A DNA stretch of 64,000 bases, taken from Archaeoglobus sp. UBA230 (lineage in GTDB: Archaea; Halobacteriota; Archaeoglobi; Archaeoglobales; Archaeoglobaceae). The DNA lies in the NCBI GenBank assembly GCA_002507545.1, contig DAVR01000004.1, positions 40,798 to 104,797 of the forward strand, given 5' to 3'. The notes beneath the pieces are model-generated. The model saw only the letters and a program-made list of their open reading frames with translations, was not told where the DNA came from and did no database searches. Positions 25,897 through 34,307 of the stretch are shown piece after piece (positions within the stretch are counted from its first letter, which is position 1; each line of letters begins with the position of its first letter). Position numbers and translations under genes: made by a program.

Positions 25897-26658
25897 TTAT
25901 ATCCTCAAAAGCTTCTCAAGTCCGGCGAGGATGGAGTCAACATTAAACGAGTTTACGTTGGAACCAACAGCTCTGATTCTCTCGTAATTTTCCCTCCAGA
26001 GCTTCAGCATGTGCTCCCGAAAACCAAACATCTCGGCCAGCTCAATCACTTCCCCGTCATTAAGTTCAGCAATCTCAGCAGGTGTTGTTAAAGCGTTGGA
26101 AAGCAGATAGGCGAGAGGTGTAACGCTGTCGCTCCATGATGACAGCCAGCTACTTATCCCGATCATCTGCTGCGCATGCAGCAATATCTCTCTCAAATAT
26201 GGCAACTCGTTGATGTTGAAAGATGGAGACGCCATCAAATCTACATCCACAAGGTATGCTATGCTCACCGTGTAGAGCTTCCACTCTTCGAGGTTTACAG
26301 CTTCTGGCAATGTGTTTGCAAGTTTGAGATAGTGTGCTGAGGTTAGGGCAACTCTGACATCGTGCTTAAAAAGTGGTGCGAACTTCTCAAATCTCGGTAA
26401 CTTCTTCATGCGATCCATTGCTGAATTCCAGAGTTCTTCAAGAAGAATCAGCCTTCTATCCTCAAAACTCCTGTTACAGAAGATTATTTCGTACAGCTCG
26501 TCAAGAAGGTCTTGTTCCGGCGAGAGCACGGCAGTTAGCAGAATCTTGAGGTCTACAACATGATCGTAATATGATCTGTCAACACAGGAGAGAGTGAGCT
26601 CTCTTATCGCATCCACGCAGAGGCTCGGCACTCTGACATACTGCATTTCAGAGAGCAT
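25897..26658 (-). CDS. Uncharacterised all-helical protein
   Basis: I do not recognise this 254-residue protein. It is predicted to be almost wholly helical, soluble, with no signal peptide, no cysteine cluster and no nucleotide motif. The segment MIGISSWLSSWSDS followed by a helical C-terminal third faintly resembles the second metal motif region of class I terpenoid synthases, but no aspartate-rich first motif is evident, so I do not assign that fold. ATG 26658 lies about 26 bp from a TATA-like TTTAAA and is preferred over ATG 26667. It stands alone between the methyltransferase and the radical SAM gene. Confidence 0.7.
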   Translation of the reverse strand: MLSEMQYVRVPSLCVDAIRELTLSCVDRSYYDHVVDLKILLTAVLSPEQDLLDELYEIIFCNRSFEDRRLILLEELWNSAMDRMKKLPRFEKFAPLFKHDVRVALTSAHYLKLANTLPEAVNLEEWKLYTVSIAYLVDVDLMASPSFNINELPYLREILLHAQQMIGISSWLSSWSDSVTPLAYLLSNALTTPAEIAELNDGEVIELAEMFGFREHMLKLWRENYERIRAVGSNVNSFNVDSILAGLEKLLRI

Positions 26659-26721
26659 ACTAACCATCAATAATGAACAAATTTAAAGTTATCTTCAAAA
26701 AAAGAAATTACGGCTCTGCAA

Positions 26722-27864
26722 TTATCCCAGAAGGCATTTCGCAATTCCGCTGCTGTAAAGACATTCGCTGCATGACGGTTGGTTGGTGTAGCAGTCCAGA
26801 TTTCTCTCTGCAAACCAGCACCCCCTAACGTAAGGACAATCTGCACACCAGGGAAAGTTCTCCATGTCTTCTCTAAGCTTTTCAAACTGCCCTAAATTCT
26901 CGAAAATATTGTCCAAATCCTCTACTCTCAGATCACCGACAACAAACGCCTCAACGTCCTTGTAGTGAGCGTTAACGTATTCCCTACGGCTGTAAGCGAA
27001 GCTCATACAGCTTGAAACAACACCATCTGCCCTCACGAAGACGGAATCTCGATAGGGACATTCTCTCGCCTTAGAGTCACCAAAAAATTCTGGAGAAATT
27101 AAATCAACGCCATAATCTTTCGCTATATCCTCCATCCTCTCAAAGACTTTTTCTGCCTCCATCGCCTTCCTTATTCTCTCCTTTGACTCAAAAATTCCAA
27201 GCAGGTTTATTGAGTACCCTTCCGAATAAACCTGCTCCAGAATGTTTCGGTAAACGGCTAAGGCCTGTCCACCTCCCCTCGAACAGTCTCTGATAGCTTC
27301 TACAAGAATTTTCTCGTCAATGTTCATCACGAGCTCAACGTTCCTCCTGCTTCCCTCAAAGTAAACTCTCTCCTTGTAAATTTCAGGATTTGGCGCTATT
27401 ACGTTCGTAGCTATCAATCCTGAGCCGTACTGAGCAATTTTTTCGAAGAAATCGGGCATGCTGTGTAAATTCCCCGCAGTAACGACCACATCTGCAAATC
27501 CTTTATCTCCAAGTTTTTCCAGATTCTTTAAAGCACTTTCAACCTTCAATCCCTTTCTAAAGCTGTCGTCAACGTCTATGGAAACCCCAACCCTGTCTGC
27601 AAGCTCTATAACATTTCCATCAAGTTCAAGCATACCATTCGTGCTTATTACAATCCTTCCACCCAATTCCTCAATTTTTCTCTCAACTTCCGGAAAAAGC
27701 AGAGGTTCCCCATAACCGTATATCACGTACTCTTCCGCAGCTCCAGCCAGTTTCTCAAAAATGTCATCCTGCATATCCACTTCCGGCACAGATTTGCGGT
27801 GACAGTACTCGCAGTTGAGGTTGCAATAAGTTGTTGGCTCAATCTGAATTTTCTCAAATTTCAT
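26722..27864 (-). CDS. Radical SAM protein, tungsten-cofactor oxidoreductase maturase type (SPASM)
   Basis: The 380-residue protein has the CNLNCEYC radical SAM cluster near residue 14, YGYGEPLLFPE, then SIDVDDSFRKG, and a cysteine-rich C terminus (SSCMSF, CADCPYVRGCW, CYTNQPSCSECLYSSG) for auxiliary Fe-S clusters. The start KIQIEPTTYCNLNC followed by GYGEPLLFPE is like maturases found beside aldehyde:ferredoxin oxidoreductases. It overlaps the MoaD/ThiS-like gene by 4 bp, a pairing known for these maturases. No oxidoreductase is in the window, so its target must lie elsewhere. Confidence 0.82.
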   Translation of the reverse strand: MKFEKIQIEPTTYCNLNCEYCHRKSVPEVDMQDDIFEKLAGAAEEYVIYGYGEPLLFPEVERKIEELGGRIVISTNGMLELDGNVIELADRVGVSIDVDDSFRKGLKVESALKNLEKLGDKGFADVVVTAGNLHSMPDFFEKIAQYGSGLIATNVIAPNPEIYKERVYFEGSRRNVELVMNIDEKILVEAIRDCSRGGGQALAVYRNILEQVYSEGYSINLLGIFESKERIRKAMEAEKVFERMEDIAKDYGVDLISPEFFGDSKARECPYRDSVFVRADGVVSSCMSFAYSRREYVNAHYKDVEAFVVGDLRVEDLDNIFENLGQFEKLREDMENFPWCADCPYVRGCWFAERNLDCYTNQPSCSECLYSSGIAKCLLG

Positions 27865-28133
27865 AATCCACCCGCTACTGGTGGGAAAACTGCTATTCTC
27901 GCATTCTCCGGTAATTTTTCAATAATCTCGTCCTTAATATTTCTGCCATTTACGGTAATGATTCTGTCATCTCTAAAGTTGCCTTCTTCGTCAAAAACCT
28001 CTTTCAAAAAATCCTCACCCAATTTTTTCGATGCAGCAAGAAAGGCCCCCTTCAGGGTGCCGTCACACTCAACCTCGACCGACTTTCCATATTTTTCTCT
28101 GAGGGTTGCGTATAGCTCAATCCTTGCTTTCAC
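27861..28133 (-). CDS. MoaD/ThiS-family ubiquitin-like protein, C terminus GGL
   Basis: From GTG 28133 this is 90 residues of the beta-grasp sulfur-carrier family (RIELYATLREKYGKSVEVE at the N terminus, IITVNGRNIK in the middle, AVFPPVAGG at the end). The protein ends GGL, one residue beyond the Gly-Gly that must be terminal for adenylation, so either trimming is needed or the protein is not activated. The stop TGA overlaps the radical SAM start (ATGA). A longer frame from TTG 28190 would run into the upstream gene and lacks similarity. The start is uncertain because no clear ribosome site precedes it. Confidence 0.75.
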   Translation of the reverse strand: MKARIELYATLREKYGKSVEVECDGTLKGAFLAASKKLGEDFLKEVFDEEGNFRDDRIITVNGRNIKDEIIEKLPENARIAVFPPVAGGL

Positions 28134-28155
28134 AAAAAAATTTGATTTTTGAGCG

Positions 28156-28920
28156 TTAAAAGTCTTCTCCACCAGCAGCCTTAACAGCAAGGGTCACATT
28201 GTTCCCAAGGTGATCCTTGCAGTGGAAGATCCAGACGGGAGTATAGTACTCCTGCTTTTTCCCGAAACCAGCAGCATAATAACCCATTTCAACATCCGTG
28301 ACTTTCAGTTTCAGCCTTCCCATCGGTTTCATCATAACTTCTCCTTTTACCAACTTCTCGAAAGCTTCCTTAGCCGGAATTATCTTCACTTTTCCAGCAT
28401 ACTCTAATTTTCTCCAAATTTTAGTGAGATCGACGACTTCACCGTTATCACCGATATAAATGACTATCTTTCCGCCCGGTCCGATGACCGGCATCCCATT
28501 TATGCATCTCTTAAAAGTGACTCTTATGAGAGTCGGTTCCCTATCGACGACCTTTCCAGTATCCGTGTCAATGACTTCAGCATACTCAGTTTGAACTTTT
28601 GATAACACAGCATCTTCCGGCAAACCTCCATATCGCTCCAGCGCCTTTATTGCAAACTTCACGGCATCCGCCTCTGATGGCAGGTTGTACCTGACTTTGC
28701 CGTAGTCTGGATAAGTGTTTCCAATTCCCTCAATGCTTTCATCACCGACCACTCTGTAAAGATTTACCTCTGTTGGAGAGTCCGGTAGTGTTGTTTTGAG
28801 CTCTATTTCACCAATTGGACCAAGAATGACAGAGTTTCCAAAAGCGGCATTTGGCACTCTCAGAATGACTGCCGTCAGTCCAACCAGCAGAATTAACAGA
28901 AGAATAATTCCTCTTTTCAT
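28156..28920 (-). CDS. Exported or membrane-anchored protein of unknown function
   Basis: The first 20 residues (KRGIILLLILLVGLTAVI) form a signal or anchor helix; the remaining roughly 230 residues are extracytoplasmic. The central part (EADAVKFAIKALERYGGLPEDAV, then VIGPGGKIVIYIGDNGEVVDL) resembles PepSY-like or protease-propeptide modules that precede domains in secreted proteins. The start ATG 28920 follows GGGGGAGGTTGT. It is 12 bp downstream of the frameshifted DUF6345-like gene, and the two probably act together. No enzyme motif is visible. Confidence 0.75.
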   Translation of the reverse strand: MKRGIILLLILLVGLTAVILRVPNAAFGNSVILGPIGEIELKTTLPDSPTEVNLYRVVGDESIEGIGNTYPDYGKVRYNLPSEADAVKFAIKALERYGGLPEDAVLSKVQTEYAEVIDTDTGKVVDREPTLIRVTFKRCINGMPVIGPGGKIVIYIGDNGEVVDLTKIWRKLEYAGKVKIIPAKEAFEKLVKGEVMMKPMGRLKLKVTDVEMGYYAAGFGKKQEYYTPVWIFHCKDHLGNNVTLAVKAAGGEDF

Positions 28921-28932
28921 ACAACCTCCCCC

Positions 28933-29662
28933 TCACTCACACCCCCAATGGTAGTGGTAAACGTAATTGTCATCTGGGTACTCGTCCGGCGCCACGTATC
29001 CATGACCCCACAGGTGGTCGTTTATCTGTTCTCTTGCGTCAATATATACGGCAGCTTCAACGTCACTTCCAAATGTCTCAATTGTTGCCTTTTTGTAAGC
29101 ATCGAAGATCTTCCAGTTTTTGTTTATCGCATACTCGAAAAACTTCTCTGGGAGATCCGGATCGATGTATGTCACCGTTTCGAAACCCAAGAGCATATGA
29201 GAATATTTCAAGGCTGCCGCCCAGTTAGGGTCCATCCAGTACATAACAACTCTGAAAAACAACCCATTCGTTATTTAGATCCCACTTTCTTTCTACCATC
29301 CATGAATCAACTTTTCTACCAGGGTTCCAGGTAGAGTAGTCGTAGAGAGCAATGTCTCCATCATTCAGTGATCCATGCAGCCCATGGCCTACATGCCAGT
29401 GGAAGTCGGACTCATCCAGTCCCTGCCAACCGGAGTCAAGAGTTCCAAAATCTTCTCTATCAACTGACGAATCCTTATGGTAGAATTTCTGCATCCACCC
29501 ATCTTTAGTCCCCAGCCAGTATTGAACTTTCTCTGCAATCTGCGTTCCAAAAGGCGTTAGATCGTCTAACGACGTGTAGTCCTCAATATTTGTTATGGAA
29601 TAGCTATATGCCGCCGATGGAAGTATGGCTACTACCAACAGCAGAATTGCACACTTCCACAT
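28933..29662 (-). pseudogene. Exported DUF6345-like protein, interrupted by a frameshift
   Basis: ATG 29662, behind GGAGGTGGAGGT, opens a signal peptide (MWKCAILLLVVAILPSAAYS) and a domain with FHWHVGHGLHG and WVVFQSCYVLD. This frame stops at 29225. A second frame overlapping it continues as DPNWAAALKYSHMLLGFETV and ends YHYHWGCE at 28933. Deleting one G near 29231-29236 joins the frames as CYVLDDPNWA. Joined, it would be about 242 residues. So it is a +1 frameshift mutation, a sequencing error or, less likely, recoding. The conserved His and Cys residues suggest a secreted metal- or thiol-dependent enzyme; function unknown. Confidence 0.75.
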
Positions 29663-29828
29663 ACCTCCACCTCCATTTTTCTACGTATTTTCTATGTTAT
29701 GTCAAAACATAAAAATCTTGTGGTTTGATATCAGATGTTATACATTTCTTGCTTTAGCATAAAAACACTTCAACCCATCATCTATCACCTAAGTGAAATA
29801 ATTCAACACAATTAACCAAGCATAAAAA

Positions 29829-29840
29829 ACTTTATATTTT
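29829..29840 (+). promoter_or_regulatory. TATA box of rbkR-ribB
   Basis: ACTTTATATTTT places initiation near 29860, a few bases before ATG 29868. The adjacent palindrome at 29851-29864 would cover the start site. Confidence 0.6.
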
Positions 29841-29850
29841 CTGAGATGCT

Positions 29851-29864
29851 TCTCAAATTTGAGA
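29851..29864. promoter_or_regulatory. Palindromic candidate operator of rbkR-ribB
   Basis: TCTCAAATTTGAGA is a perfect 14-bp palindrome over the expected transcription start. The downstream gene encodes a riboflavin kinase with an N-terminal winged helix, a family (RbkR) known to regulate riboflavin genes, so autoregulation at this site is a natural inference. Confidence 0.55.
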
Positions 29865-29867
29865 GAA

Positions 29868-30515
29868 ATGCTGGAGGTTCTGAAGTCTCTTGCCCTGATG
29901 AATGCCTCAAGAAAGGTTGTGAAGATAAGCTCAAAGGAGCTGGCTGAGAAAATCGGTCAGAGTTTGCAGACTGCTGCAAGAAGACTCAAGGAACTGGAGG
30001 AGGAAGGTCTGATAGACCGAACCTTGACCAAGGACGGACAGTTCGTCGTTATTACGGAGAAGGGGAAACAGACGCTCTATAGGGAATACATGGACTACAA
30101 AAAAATTTTCGAGGGTGAAGAGAGCATAAAGATTAGGGGAGAGGTTTTCAGCGGTGTTGGAGAGGGCAGATACTACGTCTCCCTAAATGGATACAAGAGA
30201 CAGTTTAAAGAAAAACTCGGCTTCGACCCCTATCCGGGAACCTTAAACCTAAAAATCCCCAAGGAAGAGATGTATTTCCGGAGAAGACTTGACGAGGAGC
30301 CGGGCATCTTAATTGAGGGCTTTTCAACCGAGGACAGAACTTTTGGAGAGGTTAAGGCATTCAAATGTAGGGTTGATGGTGTGGAGGGGGCGGTTGTTAT
30401 ACCTAAGAGGACACACTACCCATCCGAAATCCTTGAGATAATCGCTCCCGTAAAACTGAGGGAAAAACTCGGCTTGAAAGACGGAGATACTGTTGAAGTG
30501 GAGGTGCTGGTATGA
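29868..30515 (+). CDS. rbkR: RbkR: winged-HTH regulator fused to CTP-dependent riboflavin kinase
   Basis: The protein has 215 residues from ATG 29868. Residues 1-80 are a winged helix (SKELAEKIGQSLQTAARRLKEL). Residues 90-215 are the archaeal riboflavin kinase fold with GEGRYYVSL, LGFDPYPGTLNLKI and VVIPKRTHYP. This kinase type uses CTP to make FMN. The fusion is the bifunctional RbkR family, in which the HTH part controls riboflavin genes. It overlaps ribB by 4 bp. An upstream TTG at 29859 in frame is less likely given the TATA spacing. Confidence 0.92.
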   Translation: MLEVLKSLALMNASRKVVKISSKELAEKIGQSLQTAARRLKELEEEGLIDRTLTKDGQFVVITEKGKQTLYREYMDYKKIFEGEESIKIRGEVFSGVGEGRYYVSLNGYKRQFKEKLGFDPYPGTLNLKIPKEEMYFRRRLDEEPGILIEGFSTEDRTFGEVKAFKCRVDGVEGAVVIPKRTHYPSEILEIIAPVKLREKLGLKDGDTVEVEVLV

Positions 30516-31228
30516 TACTGGATTTTGATGAGTCGCTTAAGGCTTTTAGAGGTGGCTCCCCTGTGCTCATTTACGACTTCGATGACAGGGAAGGGGAGAC
30601 GGATATAGCAATTCCTGCAATCCATGTGGGAAAAGATGAGGTTGCCATGATGAGGATTGACGGTGGTGGGCTGATATGTGTCGCCATCCATCCGGCAGCA
30701 GCTGAAAGGCTCGGTCTGCCTTTCATGCACGATGTTCTCAGAGTGGCGAGTGAGAAAATGCCCCAGATAAGGAGGATAGCTGATGCTGACGACATAAAAT
30801 ACGATTCAAGAAGTTCCTTCTCTCTCTGGGTCAACCACAGGGATACCTTTACAGGCATCACCGACGTTGACAGGGCGCTGACAATCAGAAGAGTGGGAGA
30901 AGTGGTTGATGAAGTCATGATGGGTAAAAAAGTTGACTTCGGCAGTGAATTCAGGAGTCCGGGGCACGTGGCTTTGCTGAGAGCAGCAGACGGCTTAACT
31001 TACGAGAGAGTTGGTCAGACTGAGCTCAGCGTTGCTCTGGCAGAGATGGCGGGCATAGCACCTGCAGTTGCGATATGCGAAATGCTGGATGCTGAGACTG
31101 GAAGAGCGTTGACGAAGGAGAAGGCAATAGAGTATGCGGAGGAGAAGGGAATTCCGTTCATAGATGGCAGGACGATAGTGAAGCATTACAGGAAGTTCAG
31201 GGAGGTCGAGGTTAGCTTGTTCGTATAA
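30512..31228 (+). CDS. ribB: 3,4-dihydroxy-2-butanone-4-phosphate synthase
   Basis: RibB converts ribulose 5-phosphate to the four-carbon unit of riboflavin. The 238-residue protein has the acidic active-site loop DDREGETDIAIPA and the C-terminal RSPGHVALLRAADG with QTELSVALAEMAG. It is stand-alone, without the GTP cyclohydrolase II domain of bacterial fusions. The ATGA overlap with rbkR makes a two-gene riboflavin/FMN unit. It converges on an SDR gene 14 bp away. Confidence 0.95.
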   Translation: MILDFDESLKAFRGGSPVLIYDFDDREGETDIAIPAIHVGKDEVAMMRIDGGGLICVAIHPAAAERLGLPFMHDVLRVASEKMPQIRRIADADDIKYDSRSSFSLWVNHRDTFTGITDVDRALTIRRVGEVVDEVMMGKKVDFGSEFRSPGHVALLRAADGLTYERVGQTELSVALAEMAGIAPAVAICEMLDAETGRALTKEKAIEYAEEKGIPFIDGRTIVKHYRKFREVEVSLFV

Positions 31229-31242
31229 AAATCGTATAAAAA

Positions 31243-31965
31243 TTATAACATGTGTCTACCACCATTTATGTCAATCACGCTCCCCGTCAGATAATCGTTT
31301 TCGGCTACAAATATCACTGCATGGGCAATCTCTTCTGGAGTTGCTATCCTTCCGAGCGGAATTATCCTTGCAAGCGTGTCTTTGGTCTGCTGATCAATGA
31401 TTTCAGTATCTATTGGGCCAGGAGCAATTGCGTTCACAAGAATATCAGGGGCAAGCTCCCTTGCCAGTGAGAACGTGAAACCTATCAATCCAGCCTTTGA
31501 AGCTGCGTAATGAGCTCCAATGACGCCCCCCATTCTCCCGGCAACCGAAGAGATGTTTATGATCTTTCCTTTTTCCATGTAACGGAGCACTTCCTGCGTA
31601 ACGATGAAAGCACCAGTGAGATTTATGTCAATCACATTTTTCCAGTCGTCGTCGGTGATATCTCTAATACTTCTAAATTTACCTGACACTCCCGCGTTGT
31701 TGACGAGAATGTCAATGCTACCGAATTCCTCCACAGCAAGCTCTACCATCTTCCTCACTTCATTCCTTCTCCTCACATCTGCCTTCACTTTTATGGCATT
31801 ACCTCCCATCCCCTCTATTTTCCTAACAGTTTCCTCAGCAGCCTTCTCGTTAGAATTGTAATTCACGACCACCTTCACACCCTTCTCTGCAAAACTCAGG
31901 GCTATCGCCCTTCCCAATCCCCTTGAAGAGCCTGTAACAATCGCAACCTTCTCCCTCAACTCCAT
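31243..31965 (-). CDS. Short-chain dehydrogenase/reductase, FabG-like
   Basis: The protein has 240 residues from ATG 31965 (MELREKVAIVTGSSRGLGRA). It shows TGSSRGLG, DILVNNAGVSG, ISSVAGRMGG and the YAASK catalytic pair, then APGPIDTEI and the C-terminal GSVIDINGG. This is the classical 3-oxoacyl-ACP reductase-like fold; in archaea the substrate is open (sugar, polyol or acyl thioester). A TATA-like TTAATTA about 25 bp upstream favours 31965 over ATG 31986. Confidence 0.88.
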   Translation of the reverse strand: MELREKVAIVTGSSRGLGRAIALSFAEKGVKVVVNYNSNEKAAEETVRKIEGMGGNAIKVKADVRRRNEVRKMVELAVEEFGSIDILVNNAGVSGKFRSIRDITDDDWKNVIDINLTGAFIVTQEVLRYMEKGKIINISSVAGRMGGVIGAHYAASKAGLIGFTFSLARELAPDILVNAIAPGPIDTEIIDQQTKDTLARIIPLGRIATPEEIAHAVIFVAENDYLTGSVIDINGGRHML

Positions 31966-32028
31966 GAACCTAATGTAAAAAAACATAATTAATCTTTACT
32001 CAAGGACTTTAAAAACAAGACAAAAAAT

Positions 32029-32724
32029 TTAAGGGTTTATCTCATAGCTCTCTCCCGGATTGAGTATTACTACCTCCACATTGAGTCCTTTAGCCTTAAC
32101 AGCCTTCCTGAAATCCTCCGGGTCTTTCTCAATTAGCGGGAACGTGTTGTAGTGCATTGGGATTGCCACCTTAGGCCTGACAAGTTCCAGAGCCTTCACC
32201 GCCCCAGCTATACCCATTGTATAGTAATCGCCTATTGGTACGAGCATCACATCGGGCTTGTGAAGCTCACCGATTAACTGCATGTCCAGAAATACGTCAG
32301 TGTCGCCCGTGTGGTAAACTCTAACACCATCCATTGAAACAACAACACCAGCGGACATGCCAGCACTGATTATATTCCCGTGCTCATCCTCAACGTCTGC
32401 AGAGTGCCATGCAGGAACCAGTGTGACAGCTACACTCCCCGTCCTCAAAGTACCACCAATATTCATACCAAAAGTTTCTATATCCTTTTTTGCGAGAATC
32501 CTCGAGAGCTCATGAATACACATCACTGGAGCCTCATTCTTCTTTGCTATCTCTACCGCATCTCCAAGATGGTCTCCGTGGCCATGCGTCACCACGATGT
32601 AATCCACCTTCACATCTTCTGGCTTTACCGGAGCGTTTGGGTTTCCTGTGAGGAACGGGTCAATCAAAACCTTCATGCTACCCTCCAGCAGAAAGGCCGC
32701 ATGTCCCAACCAAGTTATTTTCAT
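32029..32724 (-). CDS. Metal-dependent hydrolase, UPF0173 family
   Basis: The 231-residue metallo-beta-lactamase-fold protein starts MKITWLGHAAFLLEG and carries VVTHGHGDHLGDA, VPAWHSAD, YHTGDTDVF and PMHYNTFP, the UPF0173 (YtkL-like) pattern. All five metal-ligand positions seem present. The family lacks a firm substrate. It is monocistronic, with the SDR gene downstream on the same strand after 63 bp. Confidence 0.88.
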   Translation of the reverse strand: MKITWLGHAAFLLEGSMKVLIDPFLTGNPNAPVKPEDVKVDYIVVTHGHGDHLGDAVEIAKKNEAPVMCIHELSRILAKKDIETFGMNIGGTLRTGSVAVTLVPAWHSADVEDEHGNIISAGMSAGVVVSMDGVRVYHTGDTDVFLDMQLIGELHKPDVMLVPIGDYYTMGIAGAVKALELVRPKVAIPMHYNTFPLIEKDPEDFRKAVKAKGLNVEVVILNPGESYEINP

Positions 32725-32837
32725 CTTAACACCTCCACAACAAATTACTCCTGCAATATTTTAAACATTTTGAATCCTATTTTGAAAATTACAATTTTGT
32801 GAGAAAATTCTTTTATTTTCTCTATCCTACACTCTCT

Positions 32838-33347
32838 ATGGAAATAGCAATGCCAGAGAAAATTTTATTCGAGAGCGAGGTATATGAGATTGATGACGAT
32901 TTGAGAGTGAAAAAGGGGAACGTCAAGATAACAGAGAGTAAAGTTATGTTTCTTGGCACTGGGAATTTCAAGCTTGTTGACATTCCATCAATCCAGATGC
33001 TTGAAATAAAGAAGGAGAACCGATGGGGGTATTTGTCTGCAGGAAGTATATTTTTCATTGCATCTCTTCTGATGTATGTCCTGGGAATCGAGTTTGGAAT
33101 TCAAACGTTTTTATCTGCTTTATTATACTTCATACTCCCCACTTTATTTCTTCTGGTATCTCTTTTACTGATCTACTGGTGGTTTATCACAAGATCGTAT
33201 TTACTCGAGATGTTCACAGATTTTGGTAGAAAGCTCAGAATAAGGAGTAAAAACAAAGATGACTTGTTTGAGATTGCAAATGCTGTAGAGCTCGTCAAAA
33301 TTGGAGCGGTGAGAATGTTACAGAGGAGAGAGAGGTCTTTTGTTTGA
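32838..33347 (+). CDS. Small two-TM membrane protein, PH-like
   Basis: From ATG 32838 the protein has 169 residues. An N-terminal domain of about 60 residues (EKILFESEVYEIDDDLRVKK) resembles a PH-like beta fold, followed by two TM helices and a C-terminal cytoplasmic part (RKLRIRSKNKDDLFEIANAV). Tails that repeat the PH-like pattern around a membrane hairpin occur in bPH proteins; that assignment is tentative. TTTTATTT about 26 bp upstream supports 32838 rather than GTG 32799 or ATG 32850. Confidence 0.65.
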   Translation: MEIAMPEKILFESEVYEIDDDLRVKKGNVKITESKVMFLGTGNFKLVDIPSIQMLEIKKENRWGYLSAGSIFFIASLLMYVLGIEFGIQTFLSALLYFILPTLFLLVSLLLIYWWFITRSYLLEMFTDFGRKLRIRSKNKDDLFEIANAVELVKIGAVRMLQRRERSFV

Positions 33348-33386
33348 AGCACAATCCTAATAAAACTTATCTGATTTTGAGTCTCG

Positions 33387-33668
33387 GTGAGTCTCGCGAA
33401 AAGTAAAATCAACGACAAGCTGGAGATATACAAGGCTGTAACACATCCGAAAGCTTTGAACATCTTATACGTCTTAAAGAATGGCCACATGAATTTTACA
33501 GAGCTTATGTTCAACTCAAAGTGCAGTCCAAGCGTTCTCAGCAAGATTTTGAATCCCCTATTAAAATGGAACTTCATCTTAAAAGACGATAATAAGTATG
33601 TCCTCACTGAGAAAGGTGAAGAACTCCTCTATACTCTCCAAAAATTAGTGGAACTTTTGCAATATTAG
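33387..33668 (+). CDS. Winged-helix regulator, paralogue 1
   Basis: The 93-residue protein starts at GTG 33387, about 24 bp from a TATA-like TAAAACTTAT. It is a single winged helix of the HxlR/ArsR kind (FTELMFNSKCSPSVLSKIL is the recognition region, DDNKYVLTEKGEELL the wing). It is clearly paralogous to the regulator at 36876-37235: both have YK.VTHP..L.IL, TELMF.S..SPSVLSK.L and the Y.LT.KG wing. The direct repeat GAGTCTCG, twice at 33379-33396, overlaps its start. Targets may be the nearby motility genes; that is inference. Confidence 0.8.
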   Translation: MSLAKSKINDKLEIYKAVTHPKALNILYVLKNGHMNFTELMFNSKCSPSVLSKILNPLLKWNFILKDDNKYVLTEKGEELLYTLQKLVELLQY

Positions 33669-33742
33669 TTCTCTATACTCCATAAACTTTCGTAGTCACC
33701 TGCAACCCCATGTTACTTTTGACATGCTCGATTCAAAATATC

Positions 33743-33761
33743 ATTTTTATAAAATAAAAAT
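33743..33761. terminator. A/T-rich inverted repeat between convergent genes
   Basis: ATTTTTAT and ATAAAAAT are separated by AAA, located between the ends of the wHTH gene and cheW. Both strands offer T-rich tracts, so a bidirectional termination region is plausible, though a chance palindrome cannot be excluded. Confidence 0.35.
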
Positions 33762-33830
33762 TGGTGAATTTCGATCTGATGATATTCAAAAGCAGTTTAT
33801 ACACTGATCTGAAATCCGTAATAAAAAATA

Positions 33831-34307
33831 CTAACCAGTCACTGGTAGCTCTTCCTCACTCAGCACCTTACCCAAATCAATCAGGATTAGCAGTCCATCT
33901 GGTAGTTTCCCAACACCTCTGAGGAATTTCGATTCCGTTCTTGATGTGATAATCTCTGGAAGTCCATCTATGTTTTCCTTCGAAAGATATTTCACCTCCG
34001 TCACAGTATCAACCATCATGCCTATTGTGCTCCCGCTGTGCTCAAACACTATTATTCGCGTGTCGTTGTCTATGGGCTTTGGCTCCATTCCGAAGCGCTT
34101 TCTCAGGTTGATTATGGTCGTTATCTGCCCTCTCAGGTTTATGACCCCCTCTATGAAGTCTGGAGCGTTTGGTATGGCTGTTATCTCCTCAACCCTGATT
34201 ATCTCCTTGACCTGAGATGTTTCAACTCCGTATCTCTCGTTGCCGAGGTTGAAGATTACTAACTGGAGTGTCGAGTTTGCTTCCACATTCATAACTCTCT
34301 CACTCAT
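33831..34307 (-). CDS. cheW: Chemotaxis coupling protein CheW, copy 1
   Basis: CheW links CheA to receptors. The 158-residue protein has the CheW fold with [41 protein letters not shown] and LIDLGKVL. It overlaps the soluble MCP gene by 4 bp, so this CheW is probably dedicated to that receptor. It is clearly related to the second CheW at 44045-44524, mainly in the central [10 protein letters not shown] region. Confidence 0.95.
   Translation of the reverse strand: MSERVMNVEANSTLQLVIFNLGNERYGVETSQVKEIIRVEEITAIPNAPDFIEGVINLRGQITTIINLRKRFGMEPKPIDNDTRIIVFEHSGSTIGMMVDTVTEVKYLSKENIDGLPEIITSRTESKFLRGVGKLPDGLLILIDLGKVLSEEELPVTG

Noticed and set aside
26667..26885. 72-codon minus-strand frame at the end of the radical SAM gene
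   Set aside because: It lies almost wholly within the radical SAM coding region in another frame; no ribosome site or similarity.
28933..29262. Separate 109-residue gene
   Set aside because: It begins inside the upstream frame and continues its domain (DPNWAAALKYSH), so it is the second part of a frameshifted gene.
29225..29262. Programmed frameshift in the DUF6345-like gene
   Set aside because: No slippery heptamer or downstream stem is evident at the junction, so mutation or sequence error is the simpler reading; kept as an open alternative only.
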